Below, in pieces: positions 1 to 9,024 of a stretch of 64,000 nucleotides of DNA. Where the stretch lies: assembly GCA_016281605.1 (NCBI GenBank), contig JAEEJA010000077.1, forward strand, positions 1 through 64,000, in the 5' to 3' direction. The position numbers and the translations under genes were made by a program. The notes beneath the pieces are model-generated. The model saw nothing but the letters and a program-made list of their open reading frames with translations, did not search any database and had not been told where the DNA came from. This DNA is from Lachnospiraceae bacterium. Lineage in GTDB: Bacteria; Bacillota; Clostridia; Lachnospirales; Lachnospiraceae. Within the stretch, counting starts at the first letter, position 1. Each line of letters begins with the position of its first letter.

Positions 1-240
1 AAATCTTAAAATACTACTTTAAGATTTTTCATTTGTTGGTAAAATCCTAAAATACTACTGTCAAGACTCGCTTGCGAGTCTTGCGCGCCGTGATTCAAAG
101 AGATGTTTTACATCTCTTGGCTGCATTTAGCTGACATTTACCTATCCGAATCCAATAGTTAGAGAATCTAACTATTAGCGTCGCTCGCGGAGCTTTTGTA
201 GAGTTGCGAAGCAACTCTTGCAGTCAGGAGCTCGAACCCC

Positions 241-318
241 GACTGAGTATAATTTGTCAATACCCCCACCTACGATCTAGCTTAGAGGTGGGGGATTTCT
301 CCGACTGAGTTAAAATTT
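241..318. repeat. Hairpin unit flanked by CCGACTGAGT direct repeats, copy 1
   Basis: A G/C-rich hairpin with arms CCCCCACCT and AGGTGGGGG sits between two direct copies of the sequence CCGACTGAGT. A second copy with the same layout is found at 38240-38325, downstream of queF's start. The shared flanks and internal hairpin suggest a small non-autonomous element or the end of an IS200/IS605-like element. No transposase is nearby, so the assignment is an inference. Confidence 0.55.
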
Positions 319-420
319 TTCAAAAATGATAATATTTTAAATTAGAAATATCAAAACTATACAAGACCATCACATTATTTACTATCACCTAATTTACCCT
401 AACACCAATGTCCCTCAACA

Positions 421-460
421 GCAAAACAGCCGGAAGTGCTACTTTTAGCACTTCCGGCTG
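421..460 (-). terminator. Rho-independent terminator of pckA
   Basis: A 15-bp stem (arm AGCCGGAAGTGCTA) with a very short loop is followed on the minus strand by TTTTGC. It lies about 120 bp past the pckA stop codon. Confidence 0.85.
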
Positions 461-578
461 TAATAATCTTTATTAACTTATCTATAATAATTCTTTCGAA
501 TTACAATCACTTCAGTCAATATATTATCAGACTTCACTTCGTTGAAATCATCAATCTTTTCAAACGAAAAAACTCTGA

Positions 579-2192
579 TTAAGCCTTAGGACCTGCTGCA
601 ACGAGTGCCTTACCGGCTTCATTTCCTTCATACTTCTTGAAGTTCTTTACAAATCTTCCTGCGAGATCAGCTGCCTTAGCATCCCACTCAGAAGCATCTG
701 CATATGTATCACGAGGATCAAGTATACCTGTATCAACACCCGGAAGCTCTGTAGGTACTTCGAAATTGAATACAGGAATCTTCTTTGTAGGAGCATTGTT
801 GATATCTCCGTTAAGGATTGCATCGATGATTCCACGAGTATCCTTAATTGTGATTCTCTTTCCTGTTCCGTTCCAACCTGTATTTACAAGGTAAGCCTTA
901 GCTCCGCTCTTTTCCATCTTCTTAACAAGCTCTTCAGCGTACTTTGTAGGATGAAGCTCTAAGAATGCCTGTCCGAAGCAAGCTGAGAATGTAGGTGTAG
1001 GTTCTGTGATTCCACGCTCAGTACCTGCAAGCTTAGCTGTGAAACCAGAGAGGAAGTAGTACTTTGTCTGCTCAGGAGTAAGAATTGATACAGGAGGAAG
1101 TACTCCAAATGCATCAGCTGAAAGGAAGATAACATCCTTAGCATCAGGACCTGAAGAAATCTTGTTGACCTTCTGTGCTATATTCTCAATGTGCTCTATA
1201 GGATATGAAACACGAGTATTTTCTGTTACGCTCTTATCTGCGAAATCAATCTTTCCATCTGCATCAACTGTAACATTCTCAAGAAGAGCATTACGTGTGA
1301 TAGCATTGTAGATGTCTGGCTCTGACTCTTTATCAAGGTCGATAACCTTAGCATAGCATCCACCTTCAAAGTTAAATACTCCGTTATCATCCCAACCATG
1401 CTCGTCATCACCGATGAGAAGACGCTTAGGATCTGTAGAAAGTGTTGTCTTACCAGTTCCTGAAAGACCGAAGAAGATTGCTGTGTTCTTTCCATCCATA
1501 TCAGTATTAGCTGAGCAGTGCATGGAAGCCATACCCTGAAGTGGGAGGTAGTAGTTCATCATAGAGAACATACCCTTCTTCATCTCTCCACCATACCATG
1601 TATTTAAGATAACCTGTTCACGGCTTGTGATATTAAATACAACTGCTGTCTCTGAGTTAAGGCCTAACTCCTTGAAGTTTTCAACCTTAGCTTTAGAAGC
1701 TGTGTATACAGTAAAGTTTGGCTCGAAATCAGCTAACTCTTCCTCAGTTGGGCGGATGAACATGTTCTTAACAAAATGAGCCTGCCAAGCAACTTCCATT
1801 ATGAAACGAACAGCCATACGAGAATCTTTATTAGCACCACAAAATGCATCAACTACGAAAAGTCTCTTGTTTGAAAGTTCCTTGATGGCAAGATCCTTAA
1901 CTGCAGCCCATGTTTCCTCTGAAGCTTTGTGATTATCGTTAGGATACTCTTCAGATGTCCACCATACTGTATCCTTTGAGTTCTCATCCTCTACGATAAA
2001 CTTATCTTTAGGAGAACGACCTGTATAAATACCTGTCATAACATTAACAGCATCTAACTCTGTTAACTGTCCTTTTTCGAATCCCTCAAGACCTTCCTTC
2101 ATTTCCTCTTCGTAGAGTAACTCATAGGATGGATTGTAAACGATGTCTGTAACACCTGTAATACCGTACTTTTCTAAATTCACATTAGCCAT
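579..2192 (-). CDS. pckA: Phosphoenolpyruvate carboxykinase (ATP)
   Basis: This 537-residue cytoplasmic enzyme interconverts oxaloacetate plus ATP with phosphoenolpyruvate, CO2 and ADP. In fermentative anaerobes it often runs in the carboxylating direction. The sequence shows the substrate-binding RSPKDKF segment near residue 60, the phosphate-binding loop GLSGTGKT near residue 245, and the metal-site segment GDDEHGW shortly after, all typical of the ATP-dependent bacterial family. Length is normal for the family. The open frame extends 17 codons further upstream, but the ATG at 2192 is preceded by AGAGG at good spacing and begins the conserved part, so I chose it. The gene has its own promoter at 2336-2364 and a strong terminator, so it is probably transcribed alone. 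Confidence 0.97.
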   Translation of the reverse strand: MANVNLEKYGITGVTDIVYNPSYELLYEEEMKEGLEGFEKGQLTELDAVNVMTGIYTGRSPKDKFIVEDENSKDTVWWTSEEYPNDNHKASEETWAAVKDLAIKELSNKRLFVVDAFCGANKDSRMAVRFIMEVAWQAHFVKNMFIRPTEEELADFEPNFTVYTASKAKVENFKELGLNSETAVVFNITSREQVILNTWYGGEMKKGMFSMMNYYLPLQGMASMHCSANTDMDGKNTAIFFGLSGTGKTTLSTDPKRLLIGDDEHGWDDNGVFNFEGGCYAKVIDLDKESEPDIYNAITRNALLENVTVDADGKIDFADKSVTENTRVSYPIEHIENIAQKVNKISSGPDAKDVIFLSADAFGVLPPVSILTPEQTKYYFLSGFTAKLAGTERGITEPTPTFSACFGQAFLELHPTKYAEELVKKMEKSGAKAYLVNTGWNGTGKRITIKDTRGIIDAILNGDINNAPTKKIPVFNFEVPTELPGVDTGILDPRDTYADASEWDAKAADLAGRFVKNFKKYEGNEAGKALVAAGPKA

Positions 2193-2335
2193 GATACTTT
2201 TACCTCTTTTCTTTTTATTTAATGTCTTGTTAAATGTAAACACACGTCATGGAATATAATAATATTGATGTGCGTTAGCATAGATTAACTAGTTCCGGAA
2301 CAGCACGAATGTGCCTTAAAACCACAACAAAGTCG

Positions 2336-2364
2336 ATTATACAACAGGCTATAAAAAAAATCAA
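2336..2364 (-). promoter_or_regulatory. Sigma-A type promoter of pckA
   Basis: On the minus strand TTGATT (2359-2364) is separated by 17 bp from TATAAT (2336-2341). The start codon of pckA is about 145 bp downstream. The -35 box lies immediately after the stop codon of the upstream PBP gene, which supports independent transcription of pckA. Confidence 0.75.
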
Positions 2365-2371
2365 TCTTAAT

Positions 2372-5077
2372 TTACTCTAAAGTTTCCTCTTCTGTTGTGA
2401 TTTCATCATTATTACTGTTTTCGATTGTAGTTGTATTCTCCGCAGGCGCCTGAGTCTGGGCAGGTGCAACGGTCACAGTAGTATCCTGAGCAGGAGTCTG
2501 GGTTACCGCCTCTGTCTGAGGAGTCTGAGTTGCATTAGCAGACTCTGTTGACTCAACGTCCGTTTTACCAGGAGACACAGAAGGTGAAGGTGTAGCTGAA
2601 GCATAATAATTCGTGCTTGTACTTGTTTCTTCCTCATCCTCGTAGAGCTCAAATTTTGTCTCGGGCATACCTGTATGAAGATTTGTCATAAACTCATACC
2701 AGATATTTAAAGGATAACTTCCACCTGTCAGACCTGAGAGTGTCTGAGGCTGATCATAACCAACCCATACAGCTGTTGTATAGTATGGAGTATATCCACA
2801 GAACCAGCCATCCTTATAATCACTTGTAGTACCGGTCTTTCCTGCTGCTTCAACATTAGCAAGTGTGTGTCCTGCCGCTGTTCCCCTGACTAGTACACCC
2901 TTAAGTATATCAGTCATAATGGAAGCTGTCTTTTCTTCATAGATTCTCTTTGTCTTAGAAAGAGTTTTCTTCGGAACTATTGAGTTATTATTCGCATCAT
3001 CTATCTTTACTATACATGTTGGATCACAGAATTCTCCGCCATTTGCAAGAGTCGCATAGGCAGAAGCCATCTCTGTTGTGGTGGCGCCATTGGTTAGACC
3101 TCCAAGAGAAGCTGCAGGTATGTAATCGTCGCTTGTAATATGAGAAAAGTCCATATTTAGAATATAATCAAGTCCTACCTCAGGAGTAATATCCTCAAAT
3201 ACTCTCCAAGCAACAACATTCTTTGATTTCTCAACTGCAGTTCTAAGCGGAATCTTTCCAAGATACGTACCATCCGCATTTTTAGGTCCTTCACTAAAAT
3301 ATGTATCATCTACAATGGTATCGGCTGAATAATCCTTTTCATTGATTGCCGGAGCATAAACTGCTATTGGCTTAAAGCATGAACCCGGCTGTCTTGGACT
3401 CTGGAAAGCCCTATTCAGAGTGTATCCCTCTAAGCTCTTCTGGCTTCTTCCTCCCACTATGGCAACAACCTTTCCGGTTTCGTTATTTATACAGGTTGCC
3501 GCTCCCTGGAAGGTGTAAACCTTGTTTTTCTTTTCTGTAAAAGCCTTTAACTGCTTATTTACTGTAGCCTGAAGTGCCTTCTGAACCTTTTTGTTAAGTG
3601 AAGTGTAAATCCTGTACCCCTTGGTATAAAGCTCTGAATGGCAATTATCATAATACTCGTTGAAGCTCTCATCATAGCTTTCCTTATCGGAATCAGACTT
3701 GAATTTATAACGGAACTTAAATCCCTTAGCACTCATAAGCGCCTTGGTTGCACAGTTAATAGCATAAGTAGTTTCAAAATTCTGTGTTTTAAGCTCTTTC
3801 TGCGGCTTTAAAACTATTTCTTCAGCTAAAGCTTTATCATACATCTCCTGATCGATATCCTTCATATCAAGCATTTCAGAGAGTATGAGTTTCTGCCTGG
3901 TTTTGGTATGTTCCATGTGCTCAAGAGGATTATAGTAAGTCGGTCCATTGGGTATGGCACATAAAAATGCAGTTTCTGCGAGAGTAAGCTTCGAAGAACT
4001 CTTAGAGAAATACCCTCTGGAAGCTGCCTCTATACCATAATAACCATTTGCAAAAAATACATTATTTATATAAAACTCCAATATTTCTTCTTTTGAGAAC
4101 TTCTTCTCTAACTCTGAAGAAATAAATATTTCCTTTATTTTACGTTCCAGACTCTGTTCGGAACTAAGATACGTAAGCTTCGCAATCTGCTGTGTGATGG
4201 TACTTCCACCTCTGGTGATATCCCTCTTAAGTATCTTACTCTTTATAAGCTGTATGCTCGCACTGGCTATCGCCTTTATATCATAACCACTATGCTTATA
4301 AAACTTCTGGTCCTCAACATCCACAAAAGCGTGTATAACATCCTTTGGAATCTGGTTGTACTCTAAGTAATAAGTATCCTTATCACCCTTTAACTCTACT
4401 ATTTCCTTTCCATCACTATCATAAATAATTGAAGTCTGAGAGGTTTTAAATGTGTCTGCAGTAGTATCGGCAACAAGTGCCTCTGCCTCCTTCTTCCAAT
4501 TCATAATAGTAGGCCCGTACTTAACAGAGAATATAATAAGCAATACAAGAATTATAAAAAGTATGATAAGAGGAATAAGCTTAAAGATCAGCCTCTTCTT
4601 GCTCTTTTTCTTACTACGTTTATTCTTGCCCTTTGGTGAAGCACCCCTGCTCGATTTAGCTGAGCCTTTATTTGTATTAGCTGCTGTACTTCTTTTCTTT
4701 GTATTACCCGATGATGAGTTTCGTCTCTTTCTTCCACCCGAAGACCCCGACTGCGAACCGCTGCCTGATGGACGTCTCTTAGAAGCATTTCCCGCAGTAC
4801 TACCACTTGTACTTCTTCCCGAAGAAGAGCTTCTTCTAGTCTTAGGAATTTCGTTAGTAGATGCATTTAGAGTTTCTGAAACATTCAAATCTCTTGTGTC
4901 AGATGAACCCGTTTTTCTGTTATTTGCGGAAGTTCTTCTCCTGCCCTGTCTGGGATTATGGTTTACATTGGTCTGCCCGTACTCGCGACGCAGATTTCTC
5001 TCTATCTCATCGGCTATCTCGTCTTCACGGCTTCTGTTTATATCCATATCCCTAAAATCATATCTTTTATCTGACAT
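2372..5077 (-). CDS. Class A penicillin-binding protein (PBP1A type)
   Basis: This 901-residue membrane enzyme polymerises and cross-links peptidoglycan. A basic, Ser/Arg-rich cytoplasmic region covers about the first 160 residues, followed by one membrane segment rich in Leu/Ile. The glycosyltransferase family 51 domain shows EDQKFYKH and GGSTITQQIAK. The transpeptidase domain shows the active-site SCFK, a downstream SKN and KTGTT. After the catalytic domain comes a tail of about 100 residues rich in Thr, Pro, Gln and Glu, containing TPSPSVSPG, probably a flexible extracellular extension. The start at 5077 is preceded by AAGGTG; an upstream in-frame ATG at 5098 would overlap that site. The long N-terminal cytoplasmic region suggests interaction with cytoplasmic partners, which is inference. 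Confidence 0.95.
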   Translation of the reverse strand: MSDKRYDFRDMDINRSREDEIADEIERNLRREYGQTNVNHNPRQGRRRTSANNRKTGSSDTRDLNVSETLNASTNEIPKTRRSSSSGRSTSGSTAGNASKRRPSGSGSQSGSSGGRKRRNSSSGNTKKRSTAANTNKGSAKSSRGASPKGKNKRSKKKSKKRLIFKLIPLIILFIILVLLIIFSVKYGPTIMNWKKEAEALVADTTADTFKTSQTSIIYDSDGKEIVELKGDKDTYYLEYNQIPKDVIHAFVDVEDQKFYKHSGYDIKAIASASIQLIKSKILKRDITRGGSTITQQIAKLTYLSSEQSLERKIKEIFISSELEKKFSKEEILEFYINNVFFANGYYGIEAASRGYFSKSSSKLTLAETAFLCAIPNGPTYYNPLEHMEHTKTRQKLILSEMLDMKDIDQEMYDKALAEEIVLKPQKELKTQNFETTYAINCATKALMSAKGFKFRYKFKSDSDKESYDESFNEYYDNCHSELYTKGYRIYTSLNKKVQKALQATVNKQLKAFTEKKNKVYTFQGAATCINNETGKVVAIVGGRSQKSLEGYTLNRAFQSPRQPGSCFKPIAVYAPAINEKDYSADTIVDDTYFSEGPKNADGTYLGKIPLRTAVEKSKNVVAWRVFEDITPEVGLDYILNMDFSHITSDDYIPAASLGGLTNGATTTEMASAYATLANGGEFCDPTCIVKIDDANNNSIVPKKTLSKTKRIYEEKTASIMTDILKGVLVRGTAAGHTLANVEAAGKTGTTSDYKDGWFCGYTPYYTTAVWVGYDQPQTLSGLTGGSYPLNIWYEFMTNLHTGMPETKFELYEDEEETSTSTNYYASATPSPSVSPGKTDVESTESANATQTPQTEAVTQTPAQDTTVTVAPAQTQAPAENTTTIENSNNDEITTEEETLE

Positions 5078-5194
5078 AGTATTCACCTTACCGAACACAT
5101 AGTGTGAGGCATCGCACGAAAATGAACATCGTCAAGACTCACCTTCGTGTCGAAGCAATCGGGTGCATCGGTTCTTAAGTAACCGAAACTATTA
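5078..5194. repeat. Short gap with a partial CAAGACTC repeat
   Basis: The gap between the PBP gene and the next gene contains GTCAAGACTC at about 5131-5140, one half of the palindrome family seen intact at 62-83 and 17272-17305. The matching half is degenerate. No coding region is seen. Confidence 0.4.
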
Positions 5195-5713
5195 TTATTT
5201 CTTACCCTTATCATCGGATGACTTTGAAGCAATCTGTCCACTTAAGCTCTTTGCCTTAGCAGAAATCTTTTCTCTAAATGTAAGCTTTTTACCCTTAGCT
5301 TCAAGACTAGATCTTATACCCTTAACTTCTAAGATATAAAGACCACTTACACTTGCTCTTACTTCCTTCTTAACAGGAATAAGATCAAATATATTTTCAT
5401 CACAAATAAGAGATGTAATCTGAGGTCCAACCTTTGCTTTTACGATTGGAAGCTTCTGATTTCTAAATCTTTTTGGTGTCTGATCAAGCACTGCCTGAGG
5501 AAGTCCTGCATCCTTCAGCTTCATGCGTTTCTTATCTATAACCAGAAGCTTTACACTCTGCTTTGCTGCTTCAAGCTGCTGTCTGGATTCATCCTGCTGC
5601 TTCTGAAGCTTCTTTCCCCATATAGCAAGTGCTATAGTAGCTGCCAAAAGAAGGACAATAACAACTATCATTATTATTATGCCGGTATTCACGGCCATAA
5701 ACGGTAAAATCAT
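5195..5713 (-). CDS. Single-pass membrane protein of unknown function
   Basis: The 172-residue product has one strong N-terminal membrane segment (about residues 10-32, rich in Ile, Val and Ala) followed by a Lys/Gln-rich helical stretch and a soluble domain with several short beta-strand-like segments. I do not recognise the family. It resembles the small membrane-tethered proteins often found beside PBP genes in clostridia, but that is only context. A TTG at 5719 preceded by AGAGG is an alternative start. I prefer the ATG at 5713, which has AAAGG six bases upstream. It lies about 120 bp upstream of the PBP gene in the same direction and may be co-transcribed. Confidence 0.75.
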   Translation of the reverse strand: MILPFMAVNTGIIIMIVVIVLLLAATIALAIWGKKLQKQQDESRQQLEAAKQSVKLLVIDKKRMKLKDAGLPQAVLDQTPKRFRNQKLPIVKAKVGPQITSLICDENIFDLIPVKKEVRASVSGLYILEVKGIRSSLEAKGKKLTFREKISAKAKSLSGQIASKSSDDKGKK

Positions 5714-5836
5714 ATTCAACCTTTAACCTCTCATTCATAAAATAAAATCTTTATTAATCAAATTAAGAAAAAACCACCAAGTCTTGCACATTGTAACAAA
5801 AAGATGCTTTAAATGCAACTTTTTTCAGCATTTCCA

Positions 5837-6610
5837 TCAATCTATGTACTCTATTTTCCCAAATAATCTCTTTTTTCCGTCATTATAGACTTCCAGATTC
5901 TCATAAACCTTACTCTGTATAAGCTTTTGAGTAGCCGCTCCGATGTGCTTCTGTTCGCTTCTTTCCAACTCATGAGCATATATTGGCTCCAGATACTCAT
6001 AAACCATATGTGTACTTCTTACGAAAGGAAGGTGATCCTCAAATACTCTGGATGAATTAGTAATTGCAACAGGTACTATAGGTTTTTTTGCTTTAAGAGC
6101 CAGTCTAAATGAGGCTTCGTGGAACTCAAGCATCTCATCAGTCTTACTTCTTGTTCCCTCAGGTGCGATATAGCAGCTCTTTCCCTCTTTCAGAAGCTCT
6201 ATTCCCTTATTAATGGTTTCCATTCCCTGTTTTATGTTGCCTCTGTCAAGAAAAAGGCAATCCATATATCTCATCCAACGACTTATAAGAGGAATGTGCA
6301 TAAGCTCTTTTTTAGCTACGAAAAAGCTTAAGCTTGGTGCAAGTACATATCCGCAAATGATATCAAAAAAACCTCTGTGATTATATACAAAAAGTGCCGA
6401 ATCTCCATCAGGACAATTTTTCTTTCCCTTCACAGTAAGGGTTATACCTCCTAAAAATATGATAACCCTGAATCCTGTACAGCTCATGGTTTGTGCTAAT
6501 CTATGCTTTAAAACAGGATTCTTTAAACCTATGAAAAAACCTGCAATCCAAAAAGGAATGCTTATAAAATAATATATAATCAAAAATAAAAATATAATCA
6601 AAATTCTCAT
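5837..6610 (-). CDS. plsC: 1-acyl-sn-glycerol-3-phosphate acyltransferase
   Basis: The 257-residue protein belongs to the PlsC/LPLAT family, which adds the second acyl chain to lysophosphatidic acid to give phosphatidic acid at the inner membrane face. It shows the catalytic NHRGFFD (HxxxxD motif) near residue 77, the acceptor-binding PEGTRSK near residue 150, and a strongly hydrophobic N-terminal anchor. The length is usual for the family. It starts 17 bp after the stop of hisC, so the two may share a transcript. The exact acyl acceptor cannot be told from sequence. Confidence 0.9.
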   Translation of the reverse strand: MRILIIFLFLIIYYFISIPFWIAGFFIGLKNPVLKHRLAQTMSCTGFRVIIFLGGITLTVKGKKNCPDGDSALFVYNHRGFFDIICGYVLAPSLSFFVAKKELMHIPLISRWMRYMDCLFLDRGNIKQGMETINKGIELLKEGKSCYIAPEGTRSKTDEMLEFHEASFRLALKAKKPIVPVAITNSSRVFEDHLPFVRSTHMVYEYLEPIYAHELERSEQKHIGAATQKLIQSKVYENLEVYNDGKKRLFGKIEYID

Positions 6611-6627
6611 TACTTATTCCTCAAAAA

Positions 6628-7698
6628 TCAAGCATTGTACTCTGATATGATTGCTTCAAGCTCCTCTATAAGTGTCTTCATTTCACTGTCAGTTCCAACC
6701 GTTATTCTCAGATTATTATCAATTCCCTTTGTTTTAAAATATCTGACAAAGATATGCTTCTCTTTTAATTTTTCAAATAAAAGAATAGCAGGTACACTCT
6801 TATGAGAAGCAAAGATAAAGTTTGTTTTTGAATCAGGGAAGGAAAATCCCAAGCGCTCTAATTCACCCTTAGTCCACTCTCTTGTCTTTATTATTTTTTC
6901 AACTGTAGTCCTAAAATACTCTTCATCCTCTAATGATGCAACCCCGGCCTCAATAGAAACTCTTGTCATAGGATAACTGTTAATAGAATATCTTATATCA
7001 TTCATAGCATGTATAAGCTCTTCGTCCGCCACAGCGTAGCCTATTCTCATACCTGCCATACTTCTGGATTTAGAGTAAGTTCTGACAACTATAACATTGG
7101 AATACTGAGTCGCAAATTCCATCATGGTTTCAATATTAAAGTCTGCATATGCTTCATCTATAATGACTACAGAATCCTGATTTCGCTCTATAATTTCTTT
7201 TATATTACTCTTATCCAAGGCCACACCCGTAGGAGCATTGGGATTTGCAATTACAATTCCACCATTATCCTTAAAAAAATCATCAGGATTTACACTAAAA
7301 TCCTCATTTAACTCAAAAGATGCAACAGGGATTTTGTAAAGCTCTGCCCATACATCGTAAAATGAATAGGTGATTCTTGGATAAAGAATAGGTTTTTGGG
7401 AATTAAAAAATGTCATAAATGCTATAGAAAGAACATCATCAGAACCAACACCTACAAAAACATTTTTTGCATTTACACCATGATACTCAGAAATTTTTTC
7501 TGTAAGGCGCGCTGAATCAGGACTCGGATAAAGCCTTAAATCTTTAGAGTCGTAAGTCTTAAGCACCTCCAAAACCTTAGGTGAAGGCGGATACGGATTT
7601 TCATTGGTATTTAACTTTATCATGTCCTTAAAGTCCGGCTGATCGCCCGGTGTGTATGGTGTAACTTTTCTTATGTTTGAAAAAATATTATTATTCAT
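6628..7698 (-). CDS. hisC: Histidinol-phosphate aminotransferase
   Basis: The 356-residue PLP enzyme of fold type I converts imidazole-acetol phosphate and glutamate to histidinol phosphate in histidine synthesis. The N-terminal LNTNENPYPPSP motif is characteristic of HisC. The PLP-binding lysine lies in TYSKSRSMAGMRIGY. The length matches the family. No other his gene is nearby, so an isolated HisC or a paralogue acting on another keto acid (aromatic or threonine-phosphate-like) is possible. The adjacent gene encodes a second fold-type-I aminotransferase, transcribed in the same direction with a 43-bp gap. Confidence 0.85.
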   Translation of the reverse strand: MNNNIFSNIRKVTPYTPGDQPDFKDMIKLNTNENPYPPSPKVLEVLKTYDSKDLRLYPSPDSARLTEKISEYHGVNAKNVFVGVGSDDVLSIAFMTFFNSQKPILYPRITYSFYDVWAELYKIPVASFELNEDFSVNPDDFFKDNGGIVIANPNAPTGVALDKSNIKEIIERNQDSVVIIDEAYADFNIETMMEFATQYSNVIVVRTYSKSRSMAGMRIGYAVADEELIHAMNDIRYSINSYPMTRVSIEAGVASLEDEEYFRTTVEKIIKTREWTKGELERLGFSFPDSKTNFIFASHKSVPAILLFEKLKEKHIFVRYFKTKGIDNNLRITVGTDSEMKTLIEELEAIISEYNA

Positions 7699-7741
7699 GA
7701 CATTTTCTATCCCTTTATAATCTGTATTAATTCAAAATCAA

Positions 7742-8926
7742 CTATTTATAGCACTCTGCAAGCTTTCCGAATGCAGGTAATGATCTCTTTATCATGTCCT
7801 CAGATACACAGTAAGCTATACGCACATAACCAGGTCCGAAGAATGTAGAACCGGGAACTACTAAAAGGTTAAACTCCTTTGCCTTAGCAGCAAAGGCTTT
7901 ATCATCCCCATCAGGAGCCTTAACCCACATGTAAAATGCGCCTTCCGGCTTTACACATTCAAAACCAAGTGATGTAAGTCCATCGTATAAAAGCTTTCTG
8001 TTATTATCATAGGCTTTAACATTGGTCTTTTCTTCAAGGCAATCCTTAACAGCAAGCTGCATAAGAGAAGGAGCATTAACAAAGCCTAAAATTCTGTTTG
8101 CAACATTGGCTGCAGCCTTGATATTCTCTGCATCATCAAGCTCATCCGGCATTACAAGATAACCTATACGCTCTCCCGGAAGTGATAATGATTTACTGTA
8201 AGAATAGCCTACAACAGTATTATGATAGTACTTTGTAAGATATACAACCTCTGCTCCGTCGTAAGCAAGCTCTCTGTAAGGCTCATCTGCAATAAGATAG
8301 ATAGATGTGCCAAATTCCTTTTCCTTAGCAACAAGAATTTCTGCCATCTTCTTTATAGTTTCTTCACTGTATATAACACCTGTAGGATTGTTTGGTGTAT
8401 TTACGATAACAGCCTTAGTCTTAGCAGTAATGCGGGCCTCGAAATCTGCAAGGTTTGGCTGGAATGTAGGTGGATTAGGATCTACCTTTACCACTACACC
8501 GTCAAAGTTTGCGATATAGTTGTTATATTCACCAAAGTAAGGAGCTATAACCATAACTTCATCACCCGGATCGATAAGTGATTTTAATATTACATTGAGT
8601 CCACCTGCAGCACCGACAGTCATAAGTATGTTACTCATATTGAAGTTGGTGCCGTGAAGCTTATTTAAGTGATTAGCTATAGCCTCTCTTACCTCTTCAT
8701 AACCTGAATTACTCATGTAACCATGAACAAAATTCGGACTGCTGTTATCAAGAACGCTTTTTATTACCTCTTTAACCTTCACAGGTGGCTCTACACTTGG
8801 ATTTCCAAGGCTAAAGTCATAAACATTCTCAGGACCAAACTCCTTTGCAAGCTTCTTTCCTTCTTCAAACATAGCTCTTATGACAGAGCTTCCTTCCACA
8901 TAACTAACCATTTTCTTAGCTATCAT
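7742..8926 (-). CDS. Pyridoxal-phosphate aminotransferase, aspartate aminotransferase-like
   Basis: The 394-residue class I/II aminotransferase shows the substrate segment NTPNNPTGVIY, the PLP-anchoring DEPYRELAYDG and the Schiff-base lysine in SYSKSLSLPGERIGY. It resembles clostridial enzymes annotated as aspartate or aromatic aminotransferases. The exact substrate is not determinable here. A ribosome-binding site (AAGGAA) lies nine bases upstream of the start. It is the first gene of a short run with hisC and plsC. Confidence 0.88.
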   Translation of the reverse strand: MIAKKMVSYVEGSSVIRAMFEEGKKLAKEFGPENVYDFSLGNPSVEPPVKVKEVIKSVLDNSSPNFVHGYMSNSGYEEVREAIANHLNKLHGTNFNMSNILMTVGAAGGLNVILKSLIDPGDEVMVIAPYFGEYNNYIANFDGVVVKVDPNPPTFQPNLADFEARITAKTKAVIVNTPNNPTGVIYSEETIKKMAEILVAKEKEFGTSIYLIADEPYRELAYDGAEVVYLTKYYHNTVVGYSYSKSLSLPGERIGYLVMPDELDDAENIKAAANVANRILGFVNAPSLMQLAVKDCLEEKTNVKAYDNNRKLLYDGLTSLGFECVKPEGAFYMWVKAPDGDDKAFAAKAKEFNLLVVPGSTFFGPGYVRIAYCVSEDMIKRSLPAFGKLAECYK

Positions 8927-8967
8927 TTGTTTTATTTCCTTCCTGTTAATTGTATATTTTTTTTAAA

Positions 8968-9008
8968 CACCCATCTTAAAGACTCCTTACAAGTGGGCTT
9001 TTTTCTGA
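8968..9008. terminator. Possible terminator after the SGNH hydrolase gene
   Basis: A short stem with arms CCCA-CTT and AAG-TGGG lies between the SGNH gene stop (9025) and the aminotransferase start (8926). The plus-strand side has six Ts and the minus-strand side only TGTTT, so the direction is ambiguous. Confidence 0.4.
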
Positions 9009-9024
9009 CTGACCAAAAAATTAA

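Larger units (their letters stand above)
1..578. repeat. Gene-free region rich in small hairpins and repeats
   Basis: No coding region is convincing here. An 18-bp sequence (AAATCYTAAAATACTACT) occurs twice, at 1-18 and 42-59. A palindrome with 10-bp arms follows at 62-83 and belongs to the CAAGACTCGC family found elsewhere in the window. Further perfect hairpins lie at about 100-118 (AGAGATG arms), 152-176 (TAGTTAGA-type arms) and 200-219 (AGAGTTGC arms). The block at 241-318 and the pckA terminator at 421-460 are listed separately. The density of hairpins suggests remnants of small mobile repeats rather than one structured RNA, but I cannot tell these apart from sequence alone. Confidence 0.6.

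Noticed and set aside
4452-5102. Long plus-strand open frame opposite the PBP N terminus
   Set aside because: It is a shadow of the Ser/Arg-rich PBP start; composition is Leu/Phe-rich antisense and there is no ribosome-binding site.
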